In this document: in pieces, positions 7,305 through 14,716 of the stretch
Layout: each line of letters begins with the position of its first letter
Position numbering within the stretch: the stretch's first letter is position 1
Assembly (NCBI GenBank): GCA_028287185.1
Contig: JAQBQD010000155.1
Span: 1 to 33,608 of the forward strand
DNA: 33,608 bases
Direction: 5' to 3'
Source: Gemmatimonadota bacterium
GTDB taxonomy: Bacteria > Gemmatimonadota > Gemmatimonadetes > Longimicrobiales > Longimicrobiaceae
Position numbers and translations under genes: made by a program
The notes under the pieces: model-generated
Seen by the model: the letters and a program-made list of their open reading frames with translations, nothing else
The model's database searches: none
Told to the model about the DNA's origin: nothing

Positions 7305-8552
7305 GTGCACGGCTCCTTCCTCCTGGGCGCCGGCGCCATCCTGGCCGCGCTGGCGCTGGCGGGGCTGGCCTTCACGCGGCTGCGGCAGTCCGTCATCCCC
7401 GCGTTCATCCTGCTGGGCATGGCCGTGCGCCCGCTGCAGGTGGACGCGCCCCTGGTGGAGGTTCTGTCCACGCTGGGCGTGGTGCTGCTGCTCTTCTTCA
7501 TGGGGCTGGAGTTCTCGGTGGCCGCGCTGCTGCGCGACCGGCGCCGCATCGTGCGCGACGGGTCCATCGACCTGCTGGTGTGCCTGCCCGTGGGCTTCGG
7601 CGCCGGCATCCTGTTCGGGTGGGGGTGGGAGGCGGCGGTGATCCTGGCGGGCGCCTTTTACGTGTCGTCCAGCGCCATCATCGCCAAGAGCACCATCGAG
7701 CTGAAGCGCTCGGCCTTTCCCGAGACGGAGGCGGCGCTGGGCGTGCTGGTGTTCGAGGACCTGTTCATGGCGTTCTTCCTGGCGCTGCTCACGGGGGCCG
7801 TGCTGGCGCCCGAGCCCAGCCTGGGCGCCGTGCTCACCGGCGTGGGCCGCGCCGCCGCGTTCTTCGCCGTGGTGGTGGCCGCCGCGGTCTATGGCCGCCG
7901 CGCCATCGAGCGGGTGCTGGACGTGGACAGCGACGACCTGTTCGTGCTGCTGATCGGGGGCGGGGCGCTGCTGCTGTCGTGGGCGGCGCTGCGGGCGGGG
8001 CTGTCCGAGGCCATCGGCGCCTTCCTAGCCGGCCTGGCCGTGGCCGAGACGCGCCACCGGGTGCGCGTGGAGCGCCTGTTCGGCCCGCTGCAGGGCGTGT
8101 TCGCCGCCGTCTTCTTCCTGGGCTTCGGGCTCTCCATCGACCCCGCGTCGTTCGGCGGCATCTGGCCGCTGGCGCTGGTGCTGGCGGGGCTGGGGGCGGC
8201 GCTCAAGATGCTCGCCGGGTGGTGGGTGGGACGCCGCGGCGGCCTGTCGCCGCGCAGCTCGCTGGCGCTGGGCTTCACGCTGGTTCCCCGCGGCGAGTTC
8301 TCCATCATCCTGGCCGGCATCGCCGCCGGCGAGGGCCTGCGCGAGCTGGCGGCGCTCATCGCCCTCTTCGTGCTGGTCCTGTCCCTGCTCGGCACGGCGG
8401 GGATGCAGTTCGCGCCCGCCATCGCCCGCCGCGTCTTCCCGCGCCGCGACAGCCGCCTGGCCGAGCAGCGCTTCTCGCCGCACCTGGCCGCGTTCGGCGA
8501 TCCCCCGCCGCCGGGCCACGCGCCGCCGGACGAGAAGCCGTCCGCGCCGTGA
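7305..8552 (+). CDS. khtU: K+/H+ antiporter membrane subunit, KhtU-like (CPA2 family)
   Basis: This 415-residue polytopic inner-membrane protein has about 12 hydrophobic segments across residues 1-385, then a hydrophilic Pro-rich tail. CPA2/KefB-type features include FFMGLEFSV, an SSSAIIAKSTIEL segment, GVLVFEDLFM, AFLAGLAVAET and LVPRGEFSIILAG. It should exchange K+ (or another monovalent cation) for H+ across the inner membrane. GTG at 7305 was chosen because GGAGGG lies about 10 bases upstream and the KhtT stop is only 5 bases away. An open frame from 7065 overlaps khtT and is not used. There is no C-terminal TrkA-N domain, consistent with regulation by the separate KhtT. The order regulator then antiporter matches khtT-khtU. 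Confidence 0.85.
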   Translation: MHGSFLLGAGAILAALALAGLAFTRLRQSVIPAFILLGMAVRPLQVDAPLVEVLSTLGVVLLLFFMGLEFSVAALLRDRRRIVRDGSIDLLVCLPVGFGAGILFGWGWEAAVILAGAFYVSSSAIIAKSTIELKRSAFPETEAALGVLVFEDLFMAFFLALLTGAVLAPEPSLGAVLTGVGRAAAFFAVVVAAAVYGRRAIERVLDVDSDDLFVLLIGGGALLLSWAALRAGLSEAIGAFLAGLAVAETRHRVRVERLFGPLQGVFAAVFFLGFGLSIDPASFGGIWPLALVLAGLGAALKMLAGWWVGRRGGLSPRSSLALGFTLVPRGEFSIILAGIAAGEGLRELAALIALFVLVLSLLGTAGMQFAPAIARRVFPRRDSRLAEQRFSPHLAAFGDPPPPGHAPPDEKPSAP

Positions 8553-8810
8553 GTGTCAGTGGATGGTCCAGGAGATGTCGACGTCCGGCGAGGTTGGGCA
8601 GACGCACGCCGCTGTCTCGACGGTCCGAAACGGTGATGGGTGATTCGATGGACGGACGGAAGGAAATCTGATGCTGGAAGGCGGATCGGGATTTCGATGC
8701 GGACGCGGGACGACGACGGCGGCGGCGCTGGCTGGATGCCTGTGCCGTGGCCGTGCCGTGCCTCGCATCCACCGTTCGGTCCGATCGGATTCTGCCGGGC
8801 GGGTCGACGG

Positions 8811-9215
8811 ATGAAGCGTTCCGTCCACCTGCGGCCGAGGACATCCGCGCGCCGGTTCGGCTGGCTCGCGGCGCTGCTCGTCGCGTTGCTGCCCGCGACG
8901 ACGCGGTCGGTGGACTCGGCTCCCCGGTCGATCCCCCATGTCGCATCCGTATCCGCCGGCACGACGCTGCTGCGGGAGACGGCGCACCCCGCGGCGCCGG
9001 TCTCGCTCGCGCCGCTTTCCGCTCAGTCCACGGGCCACGGCCGCGGCTCCAGCCCCGCCGCCGGACTTCCGCGCGCATCGGTGGCGATCCGCGCGGCGCC
9101 CGGCATGTCCGTCCCCGCCGCACCGGATGCCACGGTGGATCCCGTGGCGCCGCACTGCGAGCGCCTGCCCTACTTCTGCACCGCTCCTCCACCGCGCGTT
9201 CGACACGCAGCCTGA
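8811..9215 (+). CDS. Small secreted protein of unknown function
   Basis: This is a predicted 134-residue protein with an N-terminal Arg/Lys region (MKRSVHLRPRTSARR), a hydrophobic core (about 16-31) and a likely signal-peptide cleavage site near 30-36. The rest is Ala/Pro/Ser-rich low-complexity sequence ending with two cysteines in HCERLPYFCTAPP, which could form a disulphide. I do not recognise a family. Codon third positions are mostly G or C, as in real genes here, but the ribosome site is weak and low complexity makes this a soft call. The gap upstream (8553-8810) shows nothing convincing. Another small membrane protein follows. Confidence 0.4.
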   Translation: MKRSVHLRPRTSARRFGWLAALLVALLPATTRSVDSAPRSIPHVASVSAGTTLLRETAHPAAPVSLAPLSAQSTGHGRGSSPAAGLPRASVAIRAAPGMSVPAAPDATVDPVAPHCERLPYFCTAPPPRVRHAA

Positions 9216-9302
9216 ACCGCCGGCGCACCTCCGCCGCCGGCGACGAACTGCCCCGCGCGCGCGACCGGTTTGCGCGCGCCGAACGCGATCTCAGGAGCGA
9301 AC

Positions 9303-9515
9303 ATGCTGTCCCTTCTCCTCATCCAGACCGCCGAGGGTCCCAAGCTCGGCGGCATTCCCGTGGACGGGCGCGCCATCTTTTTCTACGCGCTCACCGTGCT
9401 CATCGTCGTCCTGCTGTGGCGCGCGCGCGACAAGGAGCCGCCCACCTGGCGCCAGCCCCGCCCGTCGTCTCCAGACCGGCCGCCGCGCGACGGGAGGACC
9501 CTGGACCGGCGGTGA
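9303..9515 (+). CDS. Small single-pass membrane protein, unknown function
   Basis: This 70-residue protein has a strong ribosome site (AGGAG, 6 bases before the ATG). After a short N-terminal segment (MLSLLLIQTAEGPKLGGIPV) there is one transmembrane helix (about 27-43, AIFFYALTVLIVVLLWRA). A very polar Arg/Pro-rich tail to residue 70 is probably cytosolic, given positive charges right after the helix. I recognise no family. The good ribosome site and helix make it a credible gene. It may form a unit with the gene at 8811. Confidence 0.6.
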   Translation: MLSLLLIQTAEGPKLGGIPVDGRAIFFYALTVLIVVLLWRARDKEPPTWRQPRPSSPDRPPRDGRTLDRR

Positions 9516-9593
9516 CGAACGCAAGCGAGCCCCGGCGCATCTCCGCGCCGGAGCTCCGTTGACGCCAGGTATCCTCTAGTTTGGGGACAAGCG

Positions 9594-9625
9594 AAGGCGG
9601 CGGACCCGCGTGGGCCCGCCGCCTG
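9594..9625. terminator. Hairpin between convergent genes (likely bidirectional terminator)
   Basis: AGGCGGCGG and CCGCCGCCT pair, with an inner CCC/GGG pairing and one mismatch, around a GCGT loop. The minus strand continues with TCGCTTGT after the stem, a weak T-rich tail. The hairpin lies 23 bases beyond the stop of the minus-strand barrel gene and about 80 beyond the plus-strand small membrane gene, so it suits both. Confidence 0.55.
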
Positions 9626-9647
9626 CGTTGCCGTGCCTTCCGGGCGA

Positions 9648-10247
9648 TCAGATGCGGATGCGGATCCCGATGTCGGCCTTCACCGACTGCACCTTCGTGT
9701 CGCCCGACGTGGAGTCCTTCAGCGAGTAGCTCTGGAAGGTGACGCCCGGCGTGACGGAGATCTTCGGCCCCAGCGTGAAGCCCACGCCGGCGCCTACCTC
9801 GAAGCCCACCTTGCCGTCCACGTTGTCGGAGTGGTCGCTGCCCGACTCCAGGCGGATGGTGTGGCCCACCAGCACGCCGGCCTTCACGTACGGGTCGATG
9901 GGGATGAGCGGCGTGGGGATGCCCAGGCGCACGCCGGCGTTGAAGCCGCGGTCCACCACGTGCACCGTCGCGCCGGCCAGGTCGGACAGGCCGGGCGACT
10001 TGTACTTGTCGTAGCTGTAACCAGCGTAGATGCCCAGCAGCGGCATGGCGTGGTAGGTGACGTTGCCGCTCACCGTGTAGCCGGTGCTCAGGTCCAGGTC
10101 CTTCTTGAAGTCGCTGGTGGGCACGGCCGCGCCGGCGCGCACCTCCACCGAGAACGGGGTGATGTTCGGCACGGGGATCTGGGCCGAGGCCCGGCCCGCC
10201 ACGGCGGCGGCGGCAAGGGCGGCCAGCACGGACGCAGTCTTCTTCAT
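9648..10247 (-). CDS. Small outer-membrane beta-barrel protein
   Basis: This is a 199-residue protein. It starts at MKKTASVLAALAAAAVAGRASAQ, a clear signal peptide (1-23), with AAGGA just upstream of the ATG. The mature part has alternating aromatic/hydrophobic and polar residues typical of an 8-stranded barrel: VEVRAGAAVPTSDF at the N-terminus, YAGYSYDKYKSPG, PYVKAGVLVGHTIRL, and a final strand SVKADIGIRIRI. The overall look is that of OmpW/OmpX-like opacity-type barrels. A specific ligand or function cannot be assigned. It lies 126 bases after another barrel gene on the same strand, and the two may be co-transcribed. Confidence 0.75.
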   Translation of the reverse strand: MKKTASVLAALAAAAVAGRASAQIPVPNITPFSVEVRAGAAVPTSDFKKDLDLSTGYTVSGNVTYHAMPLLGIYAGYSYDKYKSPGLSDLAGATVHVVDRGFNAGVRLGIPTPLIPIDPYVKAGVLVGHTIRLESGSDHSDNVDGKVGFEVGAGVGFTLGPKISVTPGVTFQSYSLKDSTSGDTKVQSVKADIGIRIRI

Positions 10248-10373
10248 CGGTATCCTTGGTTGGGAGTGCCCGCCGCCGCGGATGCGGGGGCGGGTACCGG
10301 TACGGTGCTGCTGTCGCGCAAGATGGACGGGCCGCGGCCCCGCGCGCAAGGAAATCGCGGCCCCGGTGGGGCG

Positions 10374-10997
10374 TCAGCGGGCGCGGAAGCCCGCCTTCAC
10401 GCCGAAGACGGCGTTGGACCCGGCATCGAACACCTGGTTCACCTCGCCCGTCACGAAGAACGAGCCGAACGTCACGCTCACTCCGCCGCGCAGGCCGAAG
10501 CTGGTCCGCGTGTCCGACACGGTGCCGTCCGAGACGCGGTCGAACACCAGAGCCGGCACCACGTACGGCTGCACCGAGCTGCGCGGGTCGGCGCCCAGCG
10601 GCAGCGACACGCCGAAGCCCACGCCCACCGGCGCCACCAGCAGGTCGACTCCCCGGTTGCTCGCGAAGTCCAGCGAGGCGGTCGGGCAGATGCCCACCGG
10701 CACGCCCATCCCCGCGTTCAGCGGCGACAGGTCGTACGAGGCGCCGATGCGGAAGTGGTCCAGCGACACGCCGCCGGGGCTCTCGTGCAAGAAGCCGCCG
10801 TTGATGGCGCCGGGCCCGGCCCCGTGGTACGAGGCCTCGGCGCCGTACTGTGTGTAGCCGGACGGGAAGTTCGCCACGGCCGCCACCGAGTACTGCCTGG
10901 GCACGGTGGGAAAGCCGTTGCACGCCTGGGCCCGCGCGCTGCCCGCGAACGCCGCGAGGGCGGCCGCAGCCGCGGCGAGCGACATCTTCGTCATCAT
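10374..10997 (-). CDS. Outer-membrane beta-barrel protein, unknown ligand
   Basis: This is a 207-residue exported protein starting MMTKMSLAAAAAALAAFAGSARA (signal peptide about 1-23). ATG codons at 10997, 10994 and 10985 are possible. GGAG lies a few bases upstream of the first two. The mature sequence has amphipathic beta-strands: YSVAAVANFPSGYTQYGAEASY, FRIGASYDLSPL, VDLLVAPVGVGFGVSLPL, SVQPYVVPALVFDRV, and a C-terminal GVKAGFRAR. Two cysteines, one near the mature N-terminus (ACNGFP) and one in ICPTASLDF, could pair. It resembles small barrels common in Gemmatimonadota with no known function. A good sigma-70-like promoter and a palindrome lie upstream (11100-11153). Confidence 0.7.
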   Translation of the reverse strand: MMTKMSLAAAAAALAAFAGSARAQACNGFPTVPRQYSVAAVANFPSGYTQYGAEASYHGAGPGAINGGFLHESPGGVSLDHFRIGASYDLSPLNAGMGVPVGICPTASLDFASNRGVDLLVAPVGVGFGVSLPLGADPRSSVQPYVVPALVFDRVSDGTVSDTRTSFGLRGGVSVTFGSFFVTGEVNQVFDAGSNAVFGVKAGFRAR

Positions 10998-11099
10998 CGG
11001 CTCCGGGAGGGTCGGAGGGGCATGCGCTCCACCGTGAGGCGCGCGGGCGGGCAAACGCCTGCCCCGCGAAGAACGCCGGGAACGCAGGTGTCCGCCAGG

Positions 11100-11128
11100 A
11101 GTCTAGTCCCGCCCGCCGCCTTCGTCAA
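11100..11128 (-). promoter_or_regulatory. Sigma-70-like promoter for the barrel gene at 10997
   Basis: On the minus strand TTGACG (11123-11128) and TAGACT (11100-11105) are separated by exactly 17 bases. This gives a near-consensus -35/-10 pair and a predicted transcript start about 95 bases upstream of the ATG. It is the best promoter match I found in the window. Confidence 0.6.
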
Positions 11129-11141
11129 ATTGCGTTGCGCC

Positions 11142-11153
11142 GCAAGTACTTGC
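11142..11153. promoter_or_regulatory. Perfect 12-bp palindrome, candidate operator
   Basis: GCAAGTACTTGC is its own reverse complement. It lies 14-25 bases upstream of the -35 box of the predicted barrel-gene promoter, a typical activator-binding position. The binding protein is unknown. Confidence 0.4.
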
Positions 11154-11554
11154 AGTCGGGCGTGAAGATGGGGTGGGACGCAGCCGCCCCACTTTTCCCG
11201 CGCAATCCCAGTCTCCAGCCCCACCTCACGGACCTCCCCGGGAATGTGGGGACCGAGATCGGCGGCTCCCATGGCCGGGTGGGACGGGCTTGCTCGGTAG
11301 CGGCTTGCCGTATCACCTGCGTGGGACCGGAGGGACGGACGGAGGGCGACGGAGCCGGTTCCCCTTGCGGAACCCGCCCTGCGCGGCGCTAATGTAGGCG
11401 CCGCTTCCACACGCACCCACGTCGTTCCCAACCCGTCCGCCCCCTCGCGCGCGGCGCGGAAGCCGAACCCCGTCCCCACCCTGCCGCGGAGCCGCGAGCG
11501 CGCTCGCCCGCCCCCGCCGGTTCCGATCCGTCTCCCAGCGGTACCTTCTTCCCG
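11154..11554. other. Intergenic region upstream of the fatty-acid kinase fusion
   Basis: No gene is supported. A possible plus-strand promoter is TTGCGG (11365-11370) with TAATGT (11390-11395), but the 19-base spacing is long. A small GGTTCC/GGAACC inverted repeat overlaps the putative -35. The fusion gene itself has no clear ribosome site before its ATG. Confidence 0.3.
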
Positions 11555-13378
11555 ATGAGCCAAACGCATCTCGACGGTCCCGGCCTGCGCGGGGCGCTGA
11601 TCATGGCGGCGGACCACGTCCGGCGGCACCGGGCCGACCTGAACCGCATCAACGTCTATCCCGTTCCCGACGGCGACACCGGCACCAACTTCTCGCTCAC
11701 GGTGTCGTCCATCGCCGAGCGGCTGCGCGGCAACCACGACGCCTCGGTGGCCTCCGTGGCGCGCGACGCGGCCGAGGCCTGCATCCTGGGCGCCCGGGGC
11801 AACTGCGGGATGATCTTCTCGCACTTCCTGCTGGGGTTCAGCGACGGCGTGGGCGACCGCGTGCGGCTGTCGGTGGCCGAGTTCGTGGATGCGTTGCGGA
11901 CGGCGGTGGAGCACGTCTACCGCGCCCTGGAGCGGCCGGTGGAGGGCACGATGCTCACGGTGATGCGCGCCATCGCCGACGAGGGCGAGCGGGCGGGCGC
12001 CGTGGACTTCGGCGCGCTGCTCACGCGGCTGCTGGCCCAGGCGCGCGTGGCGCTGGCGCTCACGCCCAAGCTGCTGCCGGCGCTGGCCAAGGCGGGCGTG
12101 GTGGACGCGGGCGCCAAGGGCTTCGTGCACCTGCTGGAGGGCATCGCCGCCTTCCTGTGCGGCGACCCGCTGCTGCCGGTGGAGGAGGTGCCGGACTACT
12201 CCGTGGATACGATGGCCGCCGGCGCGGTGGAGTATCCCACGGCGTCGGAGCAGTACCGCTTCTGCACCGAGGCGCTGGTGCGCGGCGCCGCGGACATGCC
12301 CGACGCGGATGCCGTGCGCGCCGTGCTGCGCGAGCGCGGCGACTCGCTGGTGGTGATCCGCTCCGAGCGCCTGCTGAAGGTGCACGTGCACACCGACGAC
12401 CCGGAGGGCGTGTTCGACTACCTGCGCACCCTGGGTGAGGTGGCCACGCACAAGGCCGAGGACATGCGCGTGCAGCACGCCGCCGTGGAGCGCGCCCGCG
12501 CCGGCCACCTGACGCTGGCGCGCCGCCCCATCTCCGTCGTCGCCGACACCGCCTGCGACCTGCCCGAGGACGTGGTGCGCGCGCACGGCATGCACCTGGT
12601 GCCGCTGAGCCTGGTGTACCCGGACGGCGCCCTGCGCGACCGGGTGGACGTGAGCGCCGAGCAGTTCCTGGAGCGCCTGAAGGCGGGCGACCACCCCACC
12701 ACCTCGCAGCCCACCCCCGGCGCCTTCCTGGAGCAGTTCCGGCTGGCCGCCGAGGAGGGCGAGGCCGTGGTCGCGGTGACGCTGGCCGGGGCGCTGTCGG
12801 GCACCTTCGCATCCGCGCGGGCGGCGGCGAAGCAGCGGGCGGCGGGCGAGACGCCGGTGCACGTGGTGGATTCGCGCGGGGCGTCGCTGCTGCAGGGACT
12901 GATGGCGCTCAAGGCGGCGGAGCTGGGCGAGGCCGGGTGGGAGCCGGAGCGCATCGTGGCCGAGCTGGGGCGCATCCGCGAGCGCTCGGGCCTGTTCCTG
13001 ACGGTGGACACCTTCGAGCGGCTGCTGGCGTCCGGGCGGGTGGGGCGCGGGCGGGCGTGGCTGGGCGGCATCCTGGACATCAAGCCCATCCTGGGGCTGG
13101 ATTCCACCGGCAAGGTGGTGCCGGTGGACCGGGTGCGCGGCCGGAAGAACGTGCTGCCGCGGATGATGGAGGTGCTGGAGAAGAAGGTGCCCCGCTCGGT
13201 GAAGCGCGTGCGCTTCGGCATCCCCTACGTGGCCTGCCCCGAGATCGTGGACGAGGTGACCGCCGCCATCCGCGCCCGCTGGGGAAGCCGCGAAGTGCTG
13301 TCCGCCCCCGCCACCCCCATCATCGCCACCCACGTGGGCGAGGGCGCCTGGGGCATCGCGTACCTGGTGGAGGACTGA
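11555..13378 (+). CDS. FakA-FakB (DAK2-DegV) fatty-acid kinase fusion
   Basis: This 607-residue cytosolic protein joins two partners that are usually separate. Residues 1-200 form a DhaL/DAK2 nucleotide-binding domain with NVYPVPDGDTGTN (33-45) and the glycine-rich GARGNCG (79-85). Residues about 215-320 match the FakA middle domain, including RFCTEALV and KVHVHTDDPEG (about 275-285). Residues about 326-606 form a DegV/FakB fatty-acid-binding domain, starting ISVVADTACDLPEDVV with TTSQPTPGAF (about 382) and an SGTF motif (about 414) of the kind that holds the fatty-acid carboxylate. FakA phosphorylates a fatty acid bound to FakB, so the fusion would bind and phosphorylate exogenous or recycled fatty acids for phospholipid synthesis. 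It appears to be a single-gene transcript. The match of both halves is strong. Confidence 0.85.
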   Translation: MSQTHLDGPGLRGALIMAADHVRRHRADLNRINVYPVPDGDTGTNFSLTVSSIAERLRGNHDASVASVARDAAEACILGARGNCGMIFSHFLLGFSDGVGDRVRLSVAEFVDALRTAVEHVYRALERPVEGTMLTVMRAIADEGERAGAVDFGALLTRLLAQARVALALTPKLLPALAKAGVVDAGAKGFVHLLEGIAAFLCGDPLLPVEEVPDYSVDTMAAGAVEYPTASEQYRFCTEALVRGAADMPDADAVRAVLRERGDSLVVIRSERLLKVHVHTDDPEGVFDYLRTLGEVATHKAEDMRVQHAAVERARAGHLTLARRPISVVADTACDLPEDVVRAHGMHLVPLSLVYPDGALRDRVDVSAEQFLERLKAGDHPTTSQPTPGAFLEQFRLAAEEGEAVVAVTLAGALSGTFASARAAAKQRAAGETPVHVVDSRGASLLQGLMALKAAELGEAGWEPERIVAELGRIRERSGLFLTVDTFERLLASGRVGRGRAWLGGILDIKPILGLDSTGKVVPVDRVRGRKNVLPRMMEVLEKKVPRSVKRVRFGIPYVACPEIVDEVTAAIRARWGSREVLSAPATPIIATHVGEGAWGIAYLVED

Positions 13379-13416
13379 CGGGCTTCTCTGCCCCGACACC
13401 ACAGGAAGGACGAAAG

Positions 13417-13456
13417 AACGACGCCCTCGGAGACCTGATCCGGGGGCGTCGTCGTT
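13417..13456 (+). terminator. Terminator hairpin after the FakA-FakB gene
   Basis: An ACGACGCC/GGCGTCGT stem extended by CTCGG/CCGGG encloses a 9-base loop, about 40 bases past the stop codon. It is followed by CGTTCCC, only a weak T-tail. Confidence 0.5.
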
Positions 13457-13502
13457 CCCATCCTCGACGCTCGGTCGGACCGGCGTCCGTCTCCTCAGCG
13501 GC

Positions 13503-13854
13503 TCAACCCTCCGGCTGGCGCGTGTCGTAGACGACGCGCGGCGACGAGACGAGGGACGCTCGCAACACTGTCCCGGAACGACTGCCGCTGCGCCGGCGCG
13601 GCTCCGTCGAGAAACGCTCGCTCCACGCGGGCCTCCAGCGCGTCGGAAACGCAGGCCAGCAGGCGCACGGTGGTGTGGACCCACTCGAAGTGCACCTGCT
13701 CGTCCCCAGGCATCGCATAGGCTTGCGCGGACGCAAGTTCCGGCTCCGTGAAGATCTCCGGGTGGCTCCCCTTCCCGTGGACCGCCTCTGGTCTGCGGAG
13801 CAGTGGGGCCGGCAGGACTGCCGAAGCTCCATCGTTTCGCCGGCCCCGTTCCAT
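13503..13854 (-). pseudogene. Frameshifted small gene of unknown function
   Basis: On the minus strand one frame (ATG at 13854) gives plausible protein in its middle: EQVHFEWVHTTVRLLACV followed by DALEARVERAFLDGAAP, with G/C-ending codons. Near 13555-13570 the coding signal moves to another frame that ends SLVSSPRVVYDTRQPEG with a stop at 13503 and nearly all third positions G or C. The first frame instead continues as Arg-rich, non-protein-like sequence. This suggests a single-base indel, either a real inactivation or a sequencing error. The N-terminal 30 residues are also weak. I recognise no family. It lies just downstream of two plug-like genes on the same strand. Confidence 0.35.
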
Positions 13855-13863
13855 CGACCCGGC

Positions 13864-14625
13864 CTACGCCGTGGTCTTGCTCCACATCAGGATGACGCCG
13901 CAGGCGCTGCCGGTCCGGTTGTACTGCGCGGGGATGCGGCTGATGTCGGTGAACACCTCAATGCCCTCCAGGTCCTGCACGTCCAGGTGGTCCGCGTCGA
14001 TGTCCGACTGCCAGATGCCGTCCAGGTAGGTGTCGAAGGGGCAGGGGTGCTCGCCGTTGACGCCGTGCGAGCGGCTGGAGACCAGCATCCAATCGGGCTC
14101 TCCGTTCTTGGGGCTGCCCCGCGCCACCGTCACCCCCCGCATCCCGCGGAAGACGTCGTGCAGGGGCTTGCCCTTCTGGCGGTCCAGCTCCTCGCGGGTG
14201 ATGACCTGGCCCAGCCCCGCCTGCTGCCGGTCGTAGAAGCCCGCCTCGCGCAGCGCGCGGCTGGCGCGCGCCCCCACCGCCGTGACGCCGGAAAGCCGCA
14301 GCGGCATGGGCGCCAGCTCCAGGTCCACCCCCACCGTCGCTCCCGGCGGCAGGGTGAGCGTGAAGCTGGAGGTGCGGTACCCCACCCGCCGCACCTGCAC
14401 GTACTGGGGCCCCGCCGGCAGGCCGCTGATGAGCGCATGCCCCGTGGCGTCCGTCACGCGGTTCACGTGCGCGCCGGCCAGGCCCACCTGCGCGCGGGGC
14501 AGCGGCGCCTGCGCCAGCGAGTCGGTGACGCGCAGATCCAGGGCGCTGGGCCCCTGCGCGCCGAGCGGCGCGGCGGCGATGGCCGCCAGGAGCAGGAACG
14601 CGGGTACGAACGACATGCGTCTCAT
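13864..14625 (-). CDS. Plug-only TonB-receptor-like protein with carboxypeptidase-regulatory domain (copy 1)
   Basis: This 253-residue secreted protein starts at MRRMSFVPAF, with AAGGAGG 8 bases before the ATG. The signal peptide is about 1-26. Residues about 30-115 form a carboxypeptidase-regulatory-like (CarbopepD_reg) beta domain with VTDATGHALISGLPAGPQYV and RRVGYR. Residues about 120-253 resemble a TonB-receptor plug: FYDRQQAGLGQVITREEL, a GMRGVTV turn, YLDGI, LEGIEVFTDISRIPAQYN, ending CGVILMWSK. The roughly 600-residue beta-barrel of a true receptor is absent and the stop is clean, so this is a stand-alone plug-type protein. Function is unknown. A role in the periplasm or outer membrane is likely. 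It is a paralogue of the gene at 14717. Confidence 0.75.
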   Translation of the reverse strand: MRRMSFVPAFLLLAAIAAAPLGAQGPSALDLRVTDSLAQAPLPRAQVGLAGAHVNRVTDATGHALISGLPAGPQYVQVRRVGYRTSSFTLTLPPGATVGVDLELAPMPLRLSGVTAVGARASRALREAGFYDRQQAGLGQVITREELDRQKGKPLHDVFRGMRGVTVARGSPKNGEPDWMLVSSRSHGVNGEHPCPFDTYLDGIWQSDIDADHLDVQDLEGIEVFTDISRIPAQYNRTGSACGVILMWSKTTA

Positions 14626-14716
14626 CGGCCGTGCCTCCTTCTCTCGAGCCAATTCCGCCGGCGGCCCGCCGGCGCTGCCGCCCCGACCCTCCGTCCCCGG
14701 CCCTCCCGATCGGCCG

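Noticed and set aside
10994-13885. Long minus-strand open frame opposite the FakA-FakB gene
   Set aside because: It is the shadow of a gene with clear DAK2 and DegV motifs; its translation has no recognisable protein features.
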